Of a stretch of 38,433 nucleotides of DNA, positions 24,601-30,955 are shown in pieces. A program made the position numbers and the translations under genes. Below the pieces are notes generated by a model that ran no database searches, had not been told where the DNA came from, and worked only from the letters and a program-made list of their open reading frames with translations. The stretch is from Saprospiraceae bacterium. GTDB lineage: Bacteria > Bacteroidota > Bacteroidia > Chitinophagales > Saprospiraceae. The DNA lies in NCBI GenBank assembly GCA_020848965.1, contig JADLHE010000155.1:1-38433 (forward strand), given 5' to 3'. Within the stretch, counting starts at the first letter, position 1, and each line of letters opens with the position of its first letter.

Positions 24601-25835
24601 CCCGCATCTGCACAATCCACTGTAATATCGGCTGGGAAAGTGGCCGTTGGGAAAATCGTGTCCTGAACGGCAATGGTCTGCGTTTTTGAAACGGAATTTG
24701 AACAAGGGTCGCTCACCGTCCATGTGCGGAGGATGGTGCGCTCTTGGGGGCAAGTGCCGTTGTTGACGACATCTGCCATGCTGATGGTCAGTACCGTAGA
24801 GCAGTTGTCATTCACACCGCTGTAGGAACCGAGCGTCAAGGTATCAACGGGAGTGCCGCAGTTCACCACCGTGTCGGCGGGGATGCTGAAGGTCGGCTGC
24901 ACATTGTCTTCCACATTGATGGTCTGGGACTGTGTCACGCTGTTTCCGCAGCCGTCGCTGACGGTCCAAGTGCGCACAATGGAATAGTCGTAATGGTTGC
25001 ACGAAGCGGTATTGGGAGACTGCGAATTGGTCACCGAGAAGGTTGGCACCAAGCCAACCGCACAGTTGTCGTTAGCAGTGACCGTGGCCACGGCAGGTAT
25101 CGGGTCGTCGCAGTCGAGCATGATATTGCCCGGCACGCCCACCAGCGTTGGCAGGGTGCTGTCTGTAATGGTATAAGTGGCAGTTATCGTATCGAAATTG
25201 CCGGAGGCATCCACTACCGTAAACGTGACGGTGACGGAGCCACAGTTGTTGGTGAAATTAACAGGGCCGTTATTGTAAATGGTATCAATGCCGCAGTTGT
25301 CGAAGTCGTTGCGATGTACATCGAGGGAGTCCATTTGGGCTTGGAGCCAGCCCGCGTAGTTGTCCGATTCACAGGTAGCCGTACCGTTGGTCAATGGTAT
25401 ATTGATGACCGGGGCTACTGTATCAATGAAACTCAGTACGTAGCACAAGGTATCTTTCACTGCCGAGGGCGAGGTGATGATATAGTGCACGGTCACATCG
25501 GTGCCTGCCGGAATCGTGGCGCCTATGGGGTAGCCTCCCGGTGGCACGTATTCCACGAAGGTGGAAATATTGCCGCCCGACACCTGTATATAGGTGCTGG
25601 GGCTGTTGAGCGTGCCGATGCAAGAAGTGCCAATGAAAATGGTGTCGGGACCGCAGTAGGTCATGGTGAAGAGGTCGCCGCTGCAAACTTGGCGGGTGCC
25701 GCCGGGGCAGGTGGGGTCGGGAATCATCATCGGAGACCCGCATTCACACTGTGCCTGTAACTGTAATGCTAATGGGATTAGGCCGATTGCGAATAGCAGT
25801 CGCAATTGCCACTTGAGGAGTAATCGGTTCGTCAT
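18684..25835 (-). CDS. Giant surface adhesin with HYR and Ig-like repeats and type-B T9SS sorting domain
   Basis: About 2383 residues. I start at MTNRLLLKWQLRLLFAI (25835), which gives a normal signal peptide ending LQLQAQ; a methionine 19 codons upstream is less plausible. The first third has repeats of about 80 residues with regularly placed cysteines (VDC, DNC, SC, DPC/DGC) ending in TVTDNIAP-like joints, i.e. HYR-type modules. Two HYR modules are interrupted by related inserted domains (about 23450-23980 and 22695-23260). The middle has Ig/PKD-like repeats of about 85 residues, each with a CEGE motif (CEGENILL, CEGETLTL, CEGQDVQL, CEGETIEL). Three further repeats and a cadherin-like module (VDDQVSVPFAELGIVNVLFN) precede the C-terminal gliding-associated type-B sorting domain (ITPNGDEMNDAF, FNQWGDEVFHA, YFYIIDLG). 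It is first in the series with PorP/SprF and OmpA. Adhesion is inferred. Confidence 0.92.
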   Translation of the reverse strand: MTNRLLLKWQLRLLFAIGLIPLALQLQAQCECGSPMMIPDPTCPGGTRQVCSGDLFTMTYCGPDTIFIGTSCIGTLNSPSTYIQVSGGNISTFVEYVPPGGYPIGATIPAGTDVTVHYIITSPSAVKDTLCYVLSFIDTVAPVINIPLTNGTATCESDNYAGWLQAQMDSLDVHRNDFDNCGIDTIYNNGPVNFTNNCGSVTVTFTVVDASGNFDTITATYTITDSTLPTLVGVPGNIMLDCDDPIPAVATVTANDNCAVGLVPTFSVTNSQSPNTASCNHYDYSIVRTWTVSDGCGNSVTQSQTINVEDNVQPTFSIPADTVVNCGTPVDTLTLGSYSGVNDNCSTVLTISMADVVNNGTCPQERTILRTWTVSDPCSNSVSKTQTIAVQDTIFPTATFPADITVDCADAGNLSVTGIPTLLSDNCDAQPTYSHLPDTLVTGSCDHSYVLKRPWQVKDACGNTIEDLQIITVTDNIAPSVTTAAQNASVSCDDAMDADAAFAVWVANHGGAVASDNCSAVGDLSWFAYNTGTNVNANLAAPNCASPTVGIYRSRTVDFIVVDKCGNRDTTTATYTVTDNVAPTISNCPDDIIMDTDPGLCDATLTLALPTIVEDCGNVSAAQNFSLTQALTIPSGQDPVETPVDDLVFNFGVPGPPFIATTNASLAIVLNNVDSEEPTEFFMVYGENGAVLGPVARTAVQCGDTTTTITVSAAQINQWAADGVLTITVKPNVPVGQPGRFSINPICPGGAVTANLGYMTEYPSNLKFEYRLNSGPRTLVSPIAPVTETFAKGNTVVTYYFTDCAGNESTCSFDVSVEDNEAPAIACPANINLDLAPGECTQDVLIPLFSSITDKCGVTTPTTQTVSSLISYAFNPNLTDYVAENESFTFTGLQGNASPGNVQITITIQGDVDSVGAYYLIYDNDGNLLGTTARGQAHVTPGDCNTPSTATFYVPANTFNAWASAGNITISAVSYQSYPIPPAGPGWGINPCNPSQVTFDGDTDGSTIAATISYESISPTFSATGATTIPQVTLTPPLEATTYSLNQGVTTFTYGATDLEGNQGSCSFTVSLNDTQAPTVVCGPTFVEINPSGIVSQTILPADIDLGSTDNCGIASMTVTPRSVTCNDELGNPNPVTLTVTDVAGNVSTCNTFVNVVVLGPEPTVSTTCGSSTLSLFANPPSVVGGGANPYQYVWYNPQGLAFAYTQNPVILDANSSHLGFYNVVIQGLTGCDAVGVVQVTCDMLPLQKPTLQAADNVICESENLELTTPTVCGSTVIYKWYSGNVPGVLIGTTTVPTYSMLPPASGMFSFYVVVERNGCESAPSDPINITVEAAPTAMPSPTSIILCEGENILLNSINNATGTVCHWTGPCGFESFNCSPAPIVDATLCNSGIYTLVVSRNGCSSLPSNVAVTVVSQPAQPFLASSTSQSAPACEGETLTLTSTNVQGAMSYLWTTPNFANITTTTNTLTVPAANILQHAGQWTVQAIGNPCVSEVSLPVTVYIVLPPEAISAAANPAIVCEGQDVQLSASSASQSVSYLWDYPNSNQTSALQNPLLTNVSSNNDGVYVLTVTNQYGCSVTTTAEVTVNDRVDITGLSSNVPLCVGGPVDVELVATMFPIDNGTYQYLWIGPNGYSSTDATAIVPNAIFSNSGTYTLVVTNAQGCSSLPATYSLSVPPVIATPTPPAGIVNPYCVGDDVTITTSAYPSPNVSYIWQTPSGNYTTSTPSLTLDNLTISDSGPYTVLYSVGDCQSGTSGSSNLIVNAAPSVQVTSNSPVCEGETIELNVNCTTGATYEWSGPSGFSPTVCNPVVSNANPGLHAGTYTVRKRVDGCWSNIVSVNVAVNEKPEVPAAINAGPYCADTDNVMLSVTNNSATPGASYTWYDVNGQPLGNATPSLNFQLSDPAQYGSGTHDFYVIATLNGCNSLPSVPTVVTLNTIPLNQAEAGADIVGCDGDIVELAATVPTAGSGLWTLVGGNPAGIVIANPDEATTTVDGVVPGQHYVFRWSLSNGACEDYSTDETSVFIDVLEFANAGDPITVCSATSANLSATMPASNIGAWTQPASQAALGVNIVDPTNPQTQVTNLVPGNPYVFTWTIDGGCGMSSDLVQLTVTNEQASAGLDGNVVCGASVQLDAVAASVQPQGSTNGMWTSPDPDITFVTPTAANTLVQNLQAGENILVWTIYGGACGANSVDTLILTSTTLAPVDDQVSVPFAELGIVNVLFNDNILENVTITITEKPEHGTLEQAQGGLMTYQPDVPFVGEDVATYEVCQEGCGCATATITFKVGENATCDVPSIITPNGDEMNDAFIVPCLSEDGKFADNVVSIFNQWGDEVFHAAPYQNDWKGTFDGEDLPPATYFYIIDLGNGDKPMSGYLIIQR

Positions 25836-25922
25836 GCCTCGTTTTTTAACCAGTTTAAAATTTAACAAAAATGGAATTCCAGGATTTCTCACCTGAGAAG
25901 CGATGCAGTTTTTCTTCTACGA

Positions 25923-25953
25923 GAAATTTAACCCAAGGTTGGTTGGTGCTCAA
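25923..25953 (-). promoter_or_regulatory. Candidate promoter of the adhesin-PorP-OmpA series
   Basis: On the minus strand a TTG (plus-strand 25951-25953) is followed after 20 bases by TAAATTTC (plus-strand 25923-25930), one mismatch from the Bacteroidota -7 consensus TAnnTTTG. The leader to the chosen start would be about 80 bases. No other good candidate was seen between 25836 and 26240; that stretch is otherwise featureless. Confidence 0.35.
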
Positions 25954-26240
25954 CGGCGAGCCTTCGTATCAACCTCGTTTTTATTCATGGAAACTATAAA
26001 ACACCCCGGCGGCGAAAAAGCTACGTGCCGGACAAGAGAAGGAAACAGGAGACAGGTTTGTAAAAGGACTACAATCGGCTTCATAGGAAAAAAATGCTCA
26101 TGGGATGATAAATGCTCAACGAAGTTATCACTTCATCGTCGAATCGGCGCCAAAGGTAGGAAACTTTGAAAACCGTGTGGACATATTTTTTTTTCCACAT
26201 TTGTAAACGACTTACTATGAGCGCTAAACTTCGCCAGCAT

Positions 26241-26321
26241 AAAACAAAAAAAGGGTACAATACGCTGCCTCCTCTCTGCATTTTTCAATGCGAAACAAGG
26301 ATTCAGGCGATTGTACCCTTT
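26241..26321 (-). terminator. Terminator of the glucosaminidase gene, with branched stem
   Basis: A perfect 12-bp stem (AAAGGGTACAAT at 26250-26261 with 26310-26321) encloses 48 bases that contain a second small hairpin (GCATT TTTC AATGC, 26278-26291). On the minus strand the stem is followed by a strong T-run (about TTTTTTTGTTTT over 26250-26241), so it should terminate transcription from the gene ending at 26399 and isolate the giant adhesin downstream. Confidence 0.75.
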
Positions 26322-26349
26322 GACTATACTTGAACGTTGCTGGCGTTGG

Positions 26350-26393
26350 GAGTTATACTGAAACTCGCAACTCAACACTTAGAACTCATAACT
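26350..26393. repeat. AACTC word repeat after the glucosaminidase stop
   Basis: AACTC occurs at 26362, 26369 and 26383, and AGTTAT (26351-26356) is complementary to ATAACT (26388-26393). It sits between the stop codon at 26399 and the terminator. It resembles the word-repeat elements in gene leaders elsewhere in the window, here in a 3' untranslated region. Confidence 0.45.
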
Positions 26394-26398
26394 ACTTG

Positions 26399-27268
26399 TC
26401 ACCTGCGCTCGAATTTCGGCGCTGCCTTCGGCAACAACAATGGTATCTTAACAAAGGCATGCTCCGCTGGAATTTCAACGGCTGGCGGCGACAAATTAGA
26501 AGGCCGCTGCTCCTTTGAAATCCGATAACCAGGAGCACTTAGTGCCTGCCTGGGGTCGTGGTTTTCAGCTTCTGCCACGATGGGGGCATGTTGAGCAGCG
26601 GGCATTTGCGGCAATTGAGGTACCTGCGGGACTTGCGGCGCAAAAGCAATCGTTTCGCCCATTGGCTCCACGGCTTCCGTGTACTCCAAATCCTCGAAGG
26701 GCAAGCCCAGCGCCTTAATCTGGTCTTCGGACACCGCCTTGTCATAAATCTGCAGCCCAAACCGCTCAATCGTAGCAATCAATTGCTCGGCATAGTCGCT
26801 CTTGGTGGCATAGCCGCTCTTCTTCAGGCCGTAGCACCAGCCACGGTAGTCCTTGGGCGATAGTTGGAAAAGCGCACGGTAGCGCACATTCTCCCGCAAA
26901 AACTTGGAGTGGTCAACAAAGGACTCCTCAATGCTTTCGTACTTTCGGAAACGTGACTCCACGAGCACGTTCTCCACAGTATCGTCATCAATGGCCTGAA
27001 TGACGGGGCCTTCCCAGCCGTTATTGGCCTTGATGCAGAAATAATTGTTGCCGAGCAGGGCCACCCTGCCCTGCCCCCAGCCCGACTCCACAATGGCCTG
27101 AGCCAAGGTGATACTGGCTGGCACGCCATATTGGCCCATTTGTTCCACGGCCATCTTGGCCCAGGAATCAATGAACAACTGCTGGTCTTTTACAGGAATA
27201 GCATTGGCGGAAGCCGCCTTTGGCATTAGAAATAATGCACAAACGGATAGGATGTGTAGCAATCTCAT
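26399..27268 (-). CDS. Exported glucosaminidase (GH73/FlgJ-like peptidoglycan hydrolase)
   Basis: Protein of 289 residues with a signal peptide (MRLLHILSVCALFLMPKAASA). Residues about 28-185 form a mannosyl-glycoprotein endo-beta-N-acetylglucosaminidase-like domain: FIDSWAKMAVEQM, PASITLAQAIVESGWG with the likely catalytic Glu61, LLGNNYFCIKANNGWEG, FRKYESIEESFVDHS, and a closing stretch ending ATIERFGLQIYDK. It should cut the glycan backbone of peptidoglycan between N-acetylglucosamine and N-acetylmuramic acid. The C-terminal 100 residues are low-complexity, with a PQVPQVPQLPQMP run, and have no recognised wall-binding module such as LysM. It has its own terminator. The upstream gap to ligA is divergent. 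Family firm; physiological role (growth, division or lysis) unknown. Confidence 0.92.
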   Translation of the reverse strand: MRLLHILSVCALFLMPKAASANAIPVKDQQLFIDSWAKMAVEQMGQYGVPASITLAQAIVESGWGQGRVALLGNNYFCIKANNGWEGPVIQAIDDDTVENVLVESRFRKYESIEESFVDHSKFLRENVRYRALFQLSPKDYRGWCYGLKKSGYATKSDYAEQLIATIERFGLQIYDKAVSEDQIKALGLPFEDLEYTEAVEPMGETIAFAPQVPQVPQLPQMPAAQHAPIVAEAENHDPRQALSAPGYRISKEQRPSNLSPPAVEIPAEHAFVKIPLLLPKAAPKFERR

Positions 27269-27773
27269 GTTCCGGGTATGTGTTGCGCTGAACGGCCTTG
27301 TCGAAATGTGGTAACCATGAAACTTGGGGAATTGTCAGCGGTGCACACCACTCCCAATTTCTCAGTTTCCTAATTTCTCATTTCCAGCCACCGATAGCCT
27401 TAAGCCTACCATCGGTAGCAGCCGCCCAAGCTTGTTAAAAATTGTGTTTTCTCTTGTTTTCTCTTCTTTATGACCCAAGGAACATAGGAGGTGGTCTTTA
27501 CTGTCTTCTCAAGTTGGTCTAATCTCCCGTTTTGTAGTTGGCAATGGGGATACGTATTCAAAAAAAATACCAAGTTTTGAATTTTTTAAAAAATAATCAA
27601 ATAAAAATTAATGCGTAGCAAGCTGATTATCCATTGAATAAAATCACCCAAGCCAATTCTACCTAAGAAAACCTAGGCCCACAGGCAAATCTTGACGACA
27701 CTTGATTTTTGTGGCCAAATCGTTTTTTTCACCCAAATCCTCGCATATTCGCATTCACAAATCATCCGCTCAC
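27269..27773. other. Divergent intergenic region between glucosaminidase and ligA
   Basis: About 500 bases, AT-rich towards ligA. It contains a duplicated word AATTTCTCA in the phrase AATTTCTCAGTTTCCTAATT (27356-27375, repeated to 27380), a short inverted repeat ACCGAT ... ATCGGT (27390-27415), and several A/T tracts at 27560-27615. A weak plus-strand -7 box GATTTTTG (27704-27711, one mismatch) could drive ligA with a leader of about 55 bases. No confident promoter for the glucosaminidase gene was found and no small gene is supported. Confidence 0.45.
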
Positions 27774-29927
27774 ATGTACACCAAAGAAGAACAACGCCGC
27801 CTTTTCGACCTGTCCAAGCGCCTGCTGCAAGCGCCCGAACCTTCCAACCCCTTGGATGCTGCCGCAATGGCCGCCGAACTGCGGGAAACCATCGTTTACC
27901 ACGAATGGCGCTACTACGCCCAGAACGACCCCGTCGTGAGCGACTACGAGTACGACATGCTCTACAAAAAGCTCCAGGGCATCGAGGCCAAGCACCCCGA
28001 ACTCGTCACGCCCGACTCGCCCACGCAGCGGGTAAGCAGTGATTTGACCGACGAGTTCAACCTCGTGGAGCACCTCACGCCCATGCTCTCCCTCGACAAC
28101 AGCTACGACGCAGCCGACCTCGCCAGCTTCGACGAGCGCATCAAGAACTACCTCGGCCTAGCCGCCGACCTCGAAATCGAGTACTGCGTGGAGCCGAAAT
28201 TCGACGGGGGCACTATCGCACTTGTTTATGAAAACGACCAACTCGTGCGGGCCGCCACCCGTGGCAACGGCGCCCTCGGCGACGAAATCACCGCCAATAT
28301 CCGCACCCTGCGCTCCGTTCCGCTGCGGGCAGAGTTCTCGAAATTCGGCATCGCCAAGGCAGAACTGCGGGGCGAGGCGCTCATCCGCAAGGATGTTTTC
28401 ACAAAAATGAACGAACAGCGGGCCGCCGATGGCGATACCCTCTTCGCCAATCCCCGCAACGCTGCCACGGGCGGCCTGCGCACCAAAGACCCCTCGGAAA
28501 CGGCCAGCCGCCGCATTGAGGCGTTTGTTTACCAAGTCGGCTACGCCGTGGATGCAGCGGGCAACAGCGTTTTGGGCAATTTCAAAACCCACGATAGCCT
28601 CATTGAACTGCTCGGCCAAATTGGTTTCAAAATACCGCAGCACGCCCCGGTGAACAGTGGCTTGGGCGAAAGGAAGGTCTGTCCAAACATCGCCGAAGTC
28701 GCCACCTTCTGCAACGACTGGCAGAACAAACGGGAGCAGTACGCCTACGAAATAGATGGCATGGTGGTGAAGGCCAACAGCCTCGAACTGCAACAGCGGG
28801 CAGGCAGCACGGCGCACCATCCACGCTGGGCCATCGCCTACAAATTCAAGGCGAAGCAGGCGACCACGAAGCTGCTCAACGTGGAGTTCCAAGTGGGCAA
28901 AGTGGGCAGCATCACGCCCGTTGCGAAGCTGGAACCCGTGGCGCTGGCGGGCGTGACGGTCTCTTCGGTGAGCCTTCACAACGAGGATTTTATCCGAAAC
29001 ACAGACCTGCGCCTCGGCGATACCGTGCTGGTGGAACGGGCGGGCGACGTGATTCCGTACATCGTGAAGCCGATGGAGGAACTGCGGGACGGCTCGGAGC
29101 GGGAGATTGTTTTCCCGACGAACTGCCCCGTCTGCAAATCGGAACTGGTGCGAGCCGAGGACGAGGCCGCTTGGCGCTGCGAGAACCCCGATTGCGAAGC
29201 GCAACTCATCCAGCGCATGATTCATCACGTCTCCAAGAATGCGATGGACATTGACGGCTTCGGCGAGAGCCAAATCGAGCGGTTCTACCGCCTCGGCTGG
29301 CTGCACAGCATCGCCGATATTTATCGCCTTGATTATGAGGCCATTGCGAAGCTGGAAGGTTTTGGTGAAAAATCGGCGAAGAACCTGCAAATGGCCATTG
29401 ACAAGGCGAAGAAAAACCCCATCCATCGCCTGTTGCACAGCTTGACCATCCACCATTTGGGCATCAAGGCGGGCAAAATACTCGCCGCCGAAATCGAAAA
29501 CGTGATGGACTTGGCGGGCTGGGACGAGGAGCGTTTCCGCCAAATCAAGGACATCGGGCCAGTGCTGACGCACAACGTCATCCGGTTCTTTCAGAATGAA
29601 AAAAACGTGGCCATCCTTCGGGAAATGGAGGCGCTCGGCGTCAATTTCACCCAAACCGACGAAGACCGCCCGAAGGCCGTCAGCGCCGACGCACCACTGG
29701 CCGGGAAGACGATTTTGTTTACCGGAACATTAATGAAAATGGGCCGCAAGGAAGCCCAAGCCAAGGCCGAAGCCGCCGGGGCGAAGAACATCAGTGCCGT
29801 GAGCGGCAACCTCGACTACCTCGTGGTGGGCGAAGACGCTGGCAGCAAGCTGAAAAAGGCGACTGCGCTGGGCACGGTGACGATTTTGACGGAGGATGCG
29901 TTTTTGGAATTGGTGGGGGGTATGTAA
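27774..29927 (+). CDS. ligA: NAD-dependent DNA ligase LigA
   Basis: Seals nicks during replication and repair using NAD+, 717 residues. The start is the ATG of MYTKEEQRRLFDL (27774); the longer open frame begins with TTG at 27702 and adds an unlikely Ser/His-rich leader. Domains in order: Ia (YHEWRYYAQNDPVVSDYEYD, which binds NMN); adenylation domain with EPKFDGG, where Lys142 is the AMP-accepting lysine, and RGNGALGDEIT; OB fold (VGKVGSITPVAKLEPV); zinc finger with C451, C454, C469 and C474; helix-hairpin-helix repeats (GFGESQIERFY, EGFGEKSAKNLQ, IKDIGPVLTHNV); and a C-terminal BRCT domain (about 640-715). The protein is complete. A long antisense frame under it (28158-29654) is a composition shadow. 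Confidence 0.97.
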   Translation: MYTKEEQRRLFDLSKRLLQAPEPSNPLDAAAMAAELRETIVYHEWRYYAQNDPVVSDYEYDMLYKKLQGIEAKHPELVTPDSPTQRVSSDLTDEFNLVEHLTPMLSLDNSYDAADLASFDERIKNYLGLAADLEIEYCVEPKFDGGTIALVYENDQLVRAATRGNGALGDEITANIRTLRSVPLRAEFSKFGIAKAELRGEALIRKDVFTKMNEQRAADGDTLFANPRNAATGGLRTKDPSETASRRIEAFVYQVGYAVDAAGNSVLGNFKTHDSLIELLGQIGFKIPQHAPVNSGLGERKVCPNIAEVATFCNDWQNKREQYAYEIDGMVVKANSLELQQRAGSTAHHPRWAIAYKFKAKQATTKLLNVEFQVGKVGSITPVAKLEPVALAGVTVSSVSLHNEDFIRNTDLRLGDTVLVERAGDVIPYIVKPMEELRDGSEREIVFPTNCPVCKSELVRAEDEAAWRCENPDCEAQLIQRMIHHVSKNAMDIDGFGESQIERFYRLGWLHSIADIYRLDYEAIAKLEGFGEKSAKNLQMAIDKAKKNPIHRLLHSLTIHHLGIKAGKILAAEIENVMDLAGWDEERFRQIKDIGPVLTHNVIRFFQNEKNVAILREMEALGVNFTQTDEDRPKAVSADAPLAGKTILFTGTLMKMGRKEAQAKAEAAGAKNISAVSGNLDYLVVGEDAGSKLKKATALGTVTILTEDAFLELVGGM

Positions 29928-29960
29928 CAGCCAAAGCAGTGGTTTTTCAAGAGAAGAAAT

Positions 29961-29968
29961 TATATTTG
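29961..29968 (+). promoter_or_regulatory. Candidate -7 box for the nucleotidyltransferase-like gene pair
   Basis: TATATTTG matches the Bacteroidota -7 consensus TAnnTTTG exactly and would place the transcription start near 29975, about 19 bases before the ATG at 29994. No clear TTTG is seen at the -33 position. It supports separate transcription of the two small genes from ligA. Confidence 0.45.
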
Positions 29969-29993
29969 GAACAGGAAAACACAAAACGCCCCT

Positions 29994-30470
29994 ATGATTA
30001 CATTTGATGAGAAAGGCTATGTTCATCCTTATGAAGTTATTGAGATGACTTTGGGAGAATTTGAACAGACTTTTGTCGAGGCAATGGAAGACAGCGGCCA
30101 TCGCAAACAATTGTTTACCAACTACTTGCGGTTAATGGAGGACTTTCGTGCCGCCTTGGGTATTCCATTTTTTCAATGGGTCAATGGCAGTTTCACTACC
30201 AAAAAACTGTATCCGGGAGATATTGATGTGGTAAGTTTCATCGAATACGACCAATTTGCACGAAAATTAGCAGTGCTTGACCGTTTTTATTCAATTGGGA
30301 AAAGCAGCTACGACACCGATTTGCATTTTGCCGCCACCTGCAAATGGAACCATCGCTACCACGAAAGGGCGGTCAGTGATGAAGCATATTGGAAGGATAT
30401 TTTTGGTTACTCTAAGCCTGATGACAATGGGTTACGTTATCCTAAGGGCATCATCAAAATCAAATTTTGA
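29994..30470 (+). CDS. Nucleotidyltransferase-like protein (DUF6932-like), first gene of a small pair
   Basis: Protein of 158 residues. The core QWVNGSFTTKKLYPGDIDVV (61-80) has the GS...DxD pattern of the polymerase-beta nucleotidyltransferase superfamily: Gly65-Ser66, then Asp76 and Asp78. A later DTDLHF supplies a possible third carboxylate. The N-terminal part (EDSGHRKQLFTNYLRLMEDF) is helical. The overall layout resembles DUF6932 proteins, which are usually small stand-alone proteins of unknown function and are often linked to a partner gene. The downstream gene starts three bases after the stop, so the two are almost certainly co-transcribed and translationally coupled. Base composition is a little more AT-rich than ligA. 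Possible roles include the antitoxin or the modifying enzyme of a toxin-antitoxin-like or defence module; this is inference. Confidence 0.75.
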   Translation: MITFDEKGYVHPYEVIEMTLGEFEQTFVEAMEDSGHRKQLFTNYLRLMEDFRAALGIPFFQWVNGSFTTKKLYPGDIDVVSFIEYDQFARKLAVLDRFYSIGKSSYDTDLHFAATCKWNHRYHERAVSDEAYWKDIFGYSKPDDNGLRYPKGIIKIKF

Positions 30471-30473
30471 GCA

Positions 30474-30785
30474 ATGAACGAATTCAAGGGACATAAAATC
30501 CAAGGGATTATTGATGAAATCAACAAGACCCAAGCCATGATAGAACTTCATGTGCGCCACAAAGATGAAGTATCGGTTTTTATGGTCAAGCAGTACAATG
30601 GCATCAAACGCAAACTTTTCAAAGAATTGCTCGCAGAAATGATGCTCGCCGACCTCAGTTACAATGACATGGAGCATTTCATCCAGCGATTGGCCGCCTA
30701 CCTCAAGCAATCGGACGAAGCGACCTCTTTGTCCAAAGAACTCAAATCAAATTTGGCAGCCGTAGAAAAGTTAATGCCAGCGTGA
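30474..30785 (+). CDS. Small helical protein, second gene of the nucleotidyltransferase-like pair
   Basis: Protein of 103 residues that I do not recognise. It is predicted nearly all helical and soluble, with a strand-like segment in the first third (QAMIELHVRHKDEVSVFMV), a central lysine-rich helix (YNGIKRKLFKELLAEMM) and an acidic/hydrophobic C-terminus. There is no signal peptide or membrane segment. It lacks the Rx4-6H motif of HEPN toxins, the usual partners of minimal nucleotidyltransferases. It starts three bases after the upstream stop (TGA GCA ATG), so the pair is tightly coupled. It may be a regulator, a substrate or the toxin of the pair; none of these can be decided from sequence. 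Confidence 0.7.
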   Translation: MNEFKGHKIQGIIDEINKTQAMIELHVRHKDEVSVFMVKQYNGIKRKLFKELLAEMMLADLSYNDMEHFIQRLAAYLKQSDEATSLSKELKSNLAAVEKLMPA

Positions 30786-30794
30786 CAAGGTGCT

Positions 30795-30802
30795 TACTTT
30801 TG
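30795..30802 (+). promoter_or_regulatory. Candidate -7 box of the thiolase gene
   Basis: TACTTTTG fits TAnnTTTG exactly and lies in the phrase CTTACTTTTGCGG, which recurs before the ferredoxin reductase gene (37140-37152). The implied start near 30809 puts the whole repeat element at 30808-30888 in the 5' leader of the thiolase gene at 30956. Confidence 0.5.
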
Positions 30803-30807
30803 CGGAC

Positions 30808-30888
30808 TTTTAAACACGGAGACACAAAGGTACAGCGTGGCACTCAATTGAAACTCCTGCGACCTCTGTGCCTCGGTGTTAAATAAAA
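30808..30888 (+). repeat. Imperfect inverted repeat of ACACGGAGACAC type in the thiolase leader
   Basis: TTTAAACACGGAGACACAAA (about 30809-30828) is an imperfect complement of CTCTGTGCCTCGGTGTTAAA (30864-30883). Arms of about 20 bases have three or four mismatches and flank about 35 bases. The ACACGGAG/CTCCGTGT word is a widespread type of intergenic palindrome in bacteria. It lies between the TACTTTTG box and the thiolase ATG, so it is probably in the leader RNA. Confidence 0.6.
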
Positions 30889-30955
30889 GCGGTTGAGCCA
30901 AAGGCGAAACCCAATCCTAAAACCCAACGTTTCCTAATCAAATCACAACCAAATC

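Noticed and set aside
27702-27773. TTG-initiated extension of LigA
   Set aside because: It adds a Ser/His-rich stretch absent from the family, while the ATG at 27774 gives the normal N-terminus.
28158-29654. 498-codon open frame antisense to ligA
   Set aside because: It lies entirely under a certain gene and is His/Val-rich, as expected from reading GC-rich codons backwards; no domains are visible. The same reasoning removes the long antisense frames at 1593-2801, 3060-3965, 9388-10470, 11903-13375, 24744-25760 and 34525-35526.
30474-30785. HEPN toxin partner of a minimal nucleotidyltransferase
   Set aside because: No Rx4-6H motif is present, so the standard MNT-HEPN assignment is not supported.
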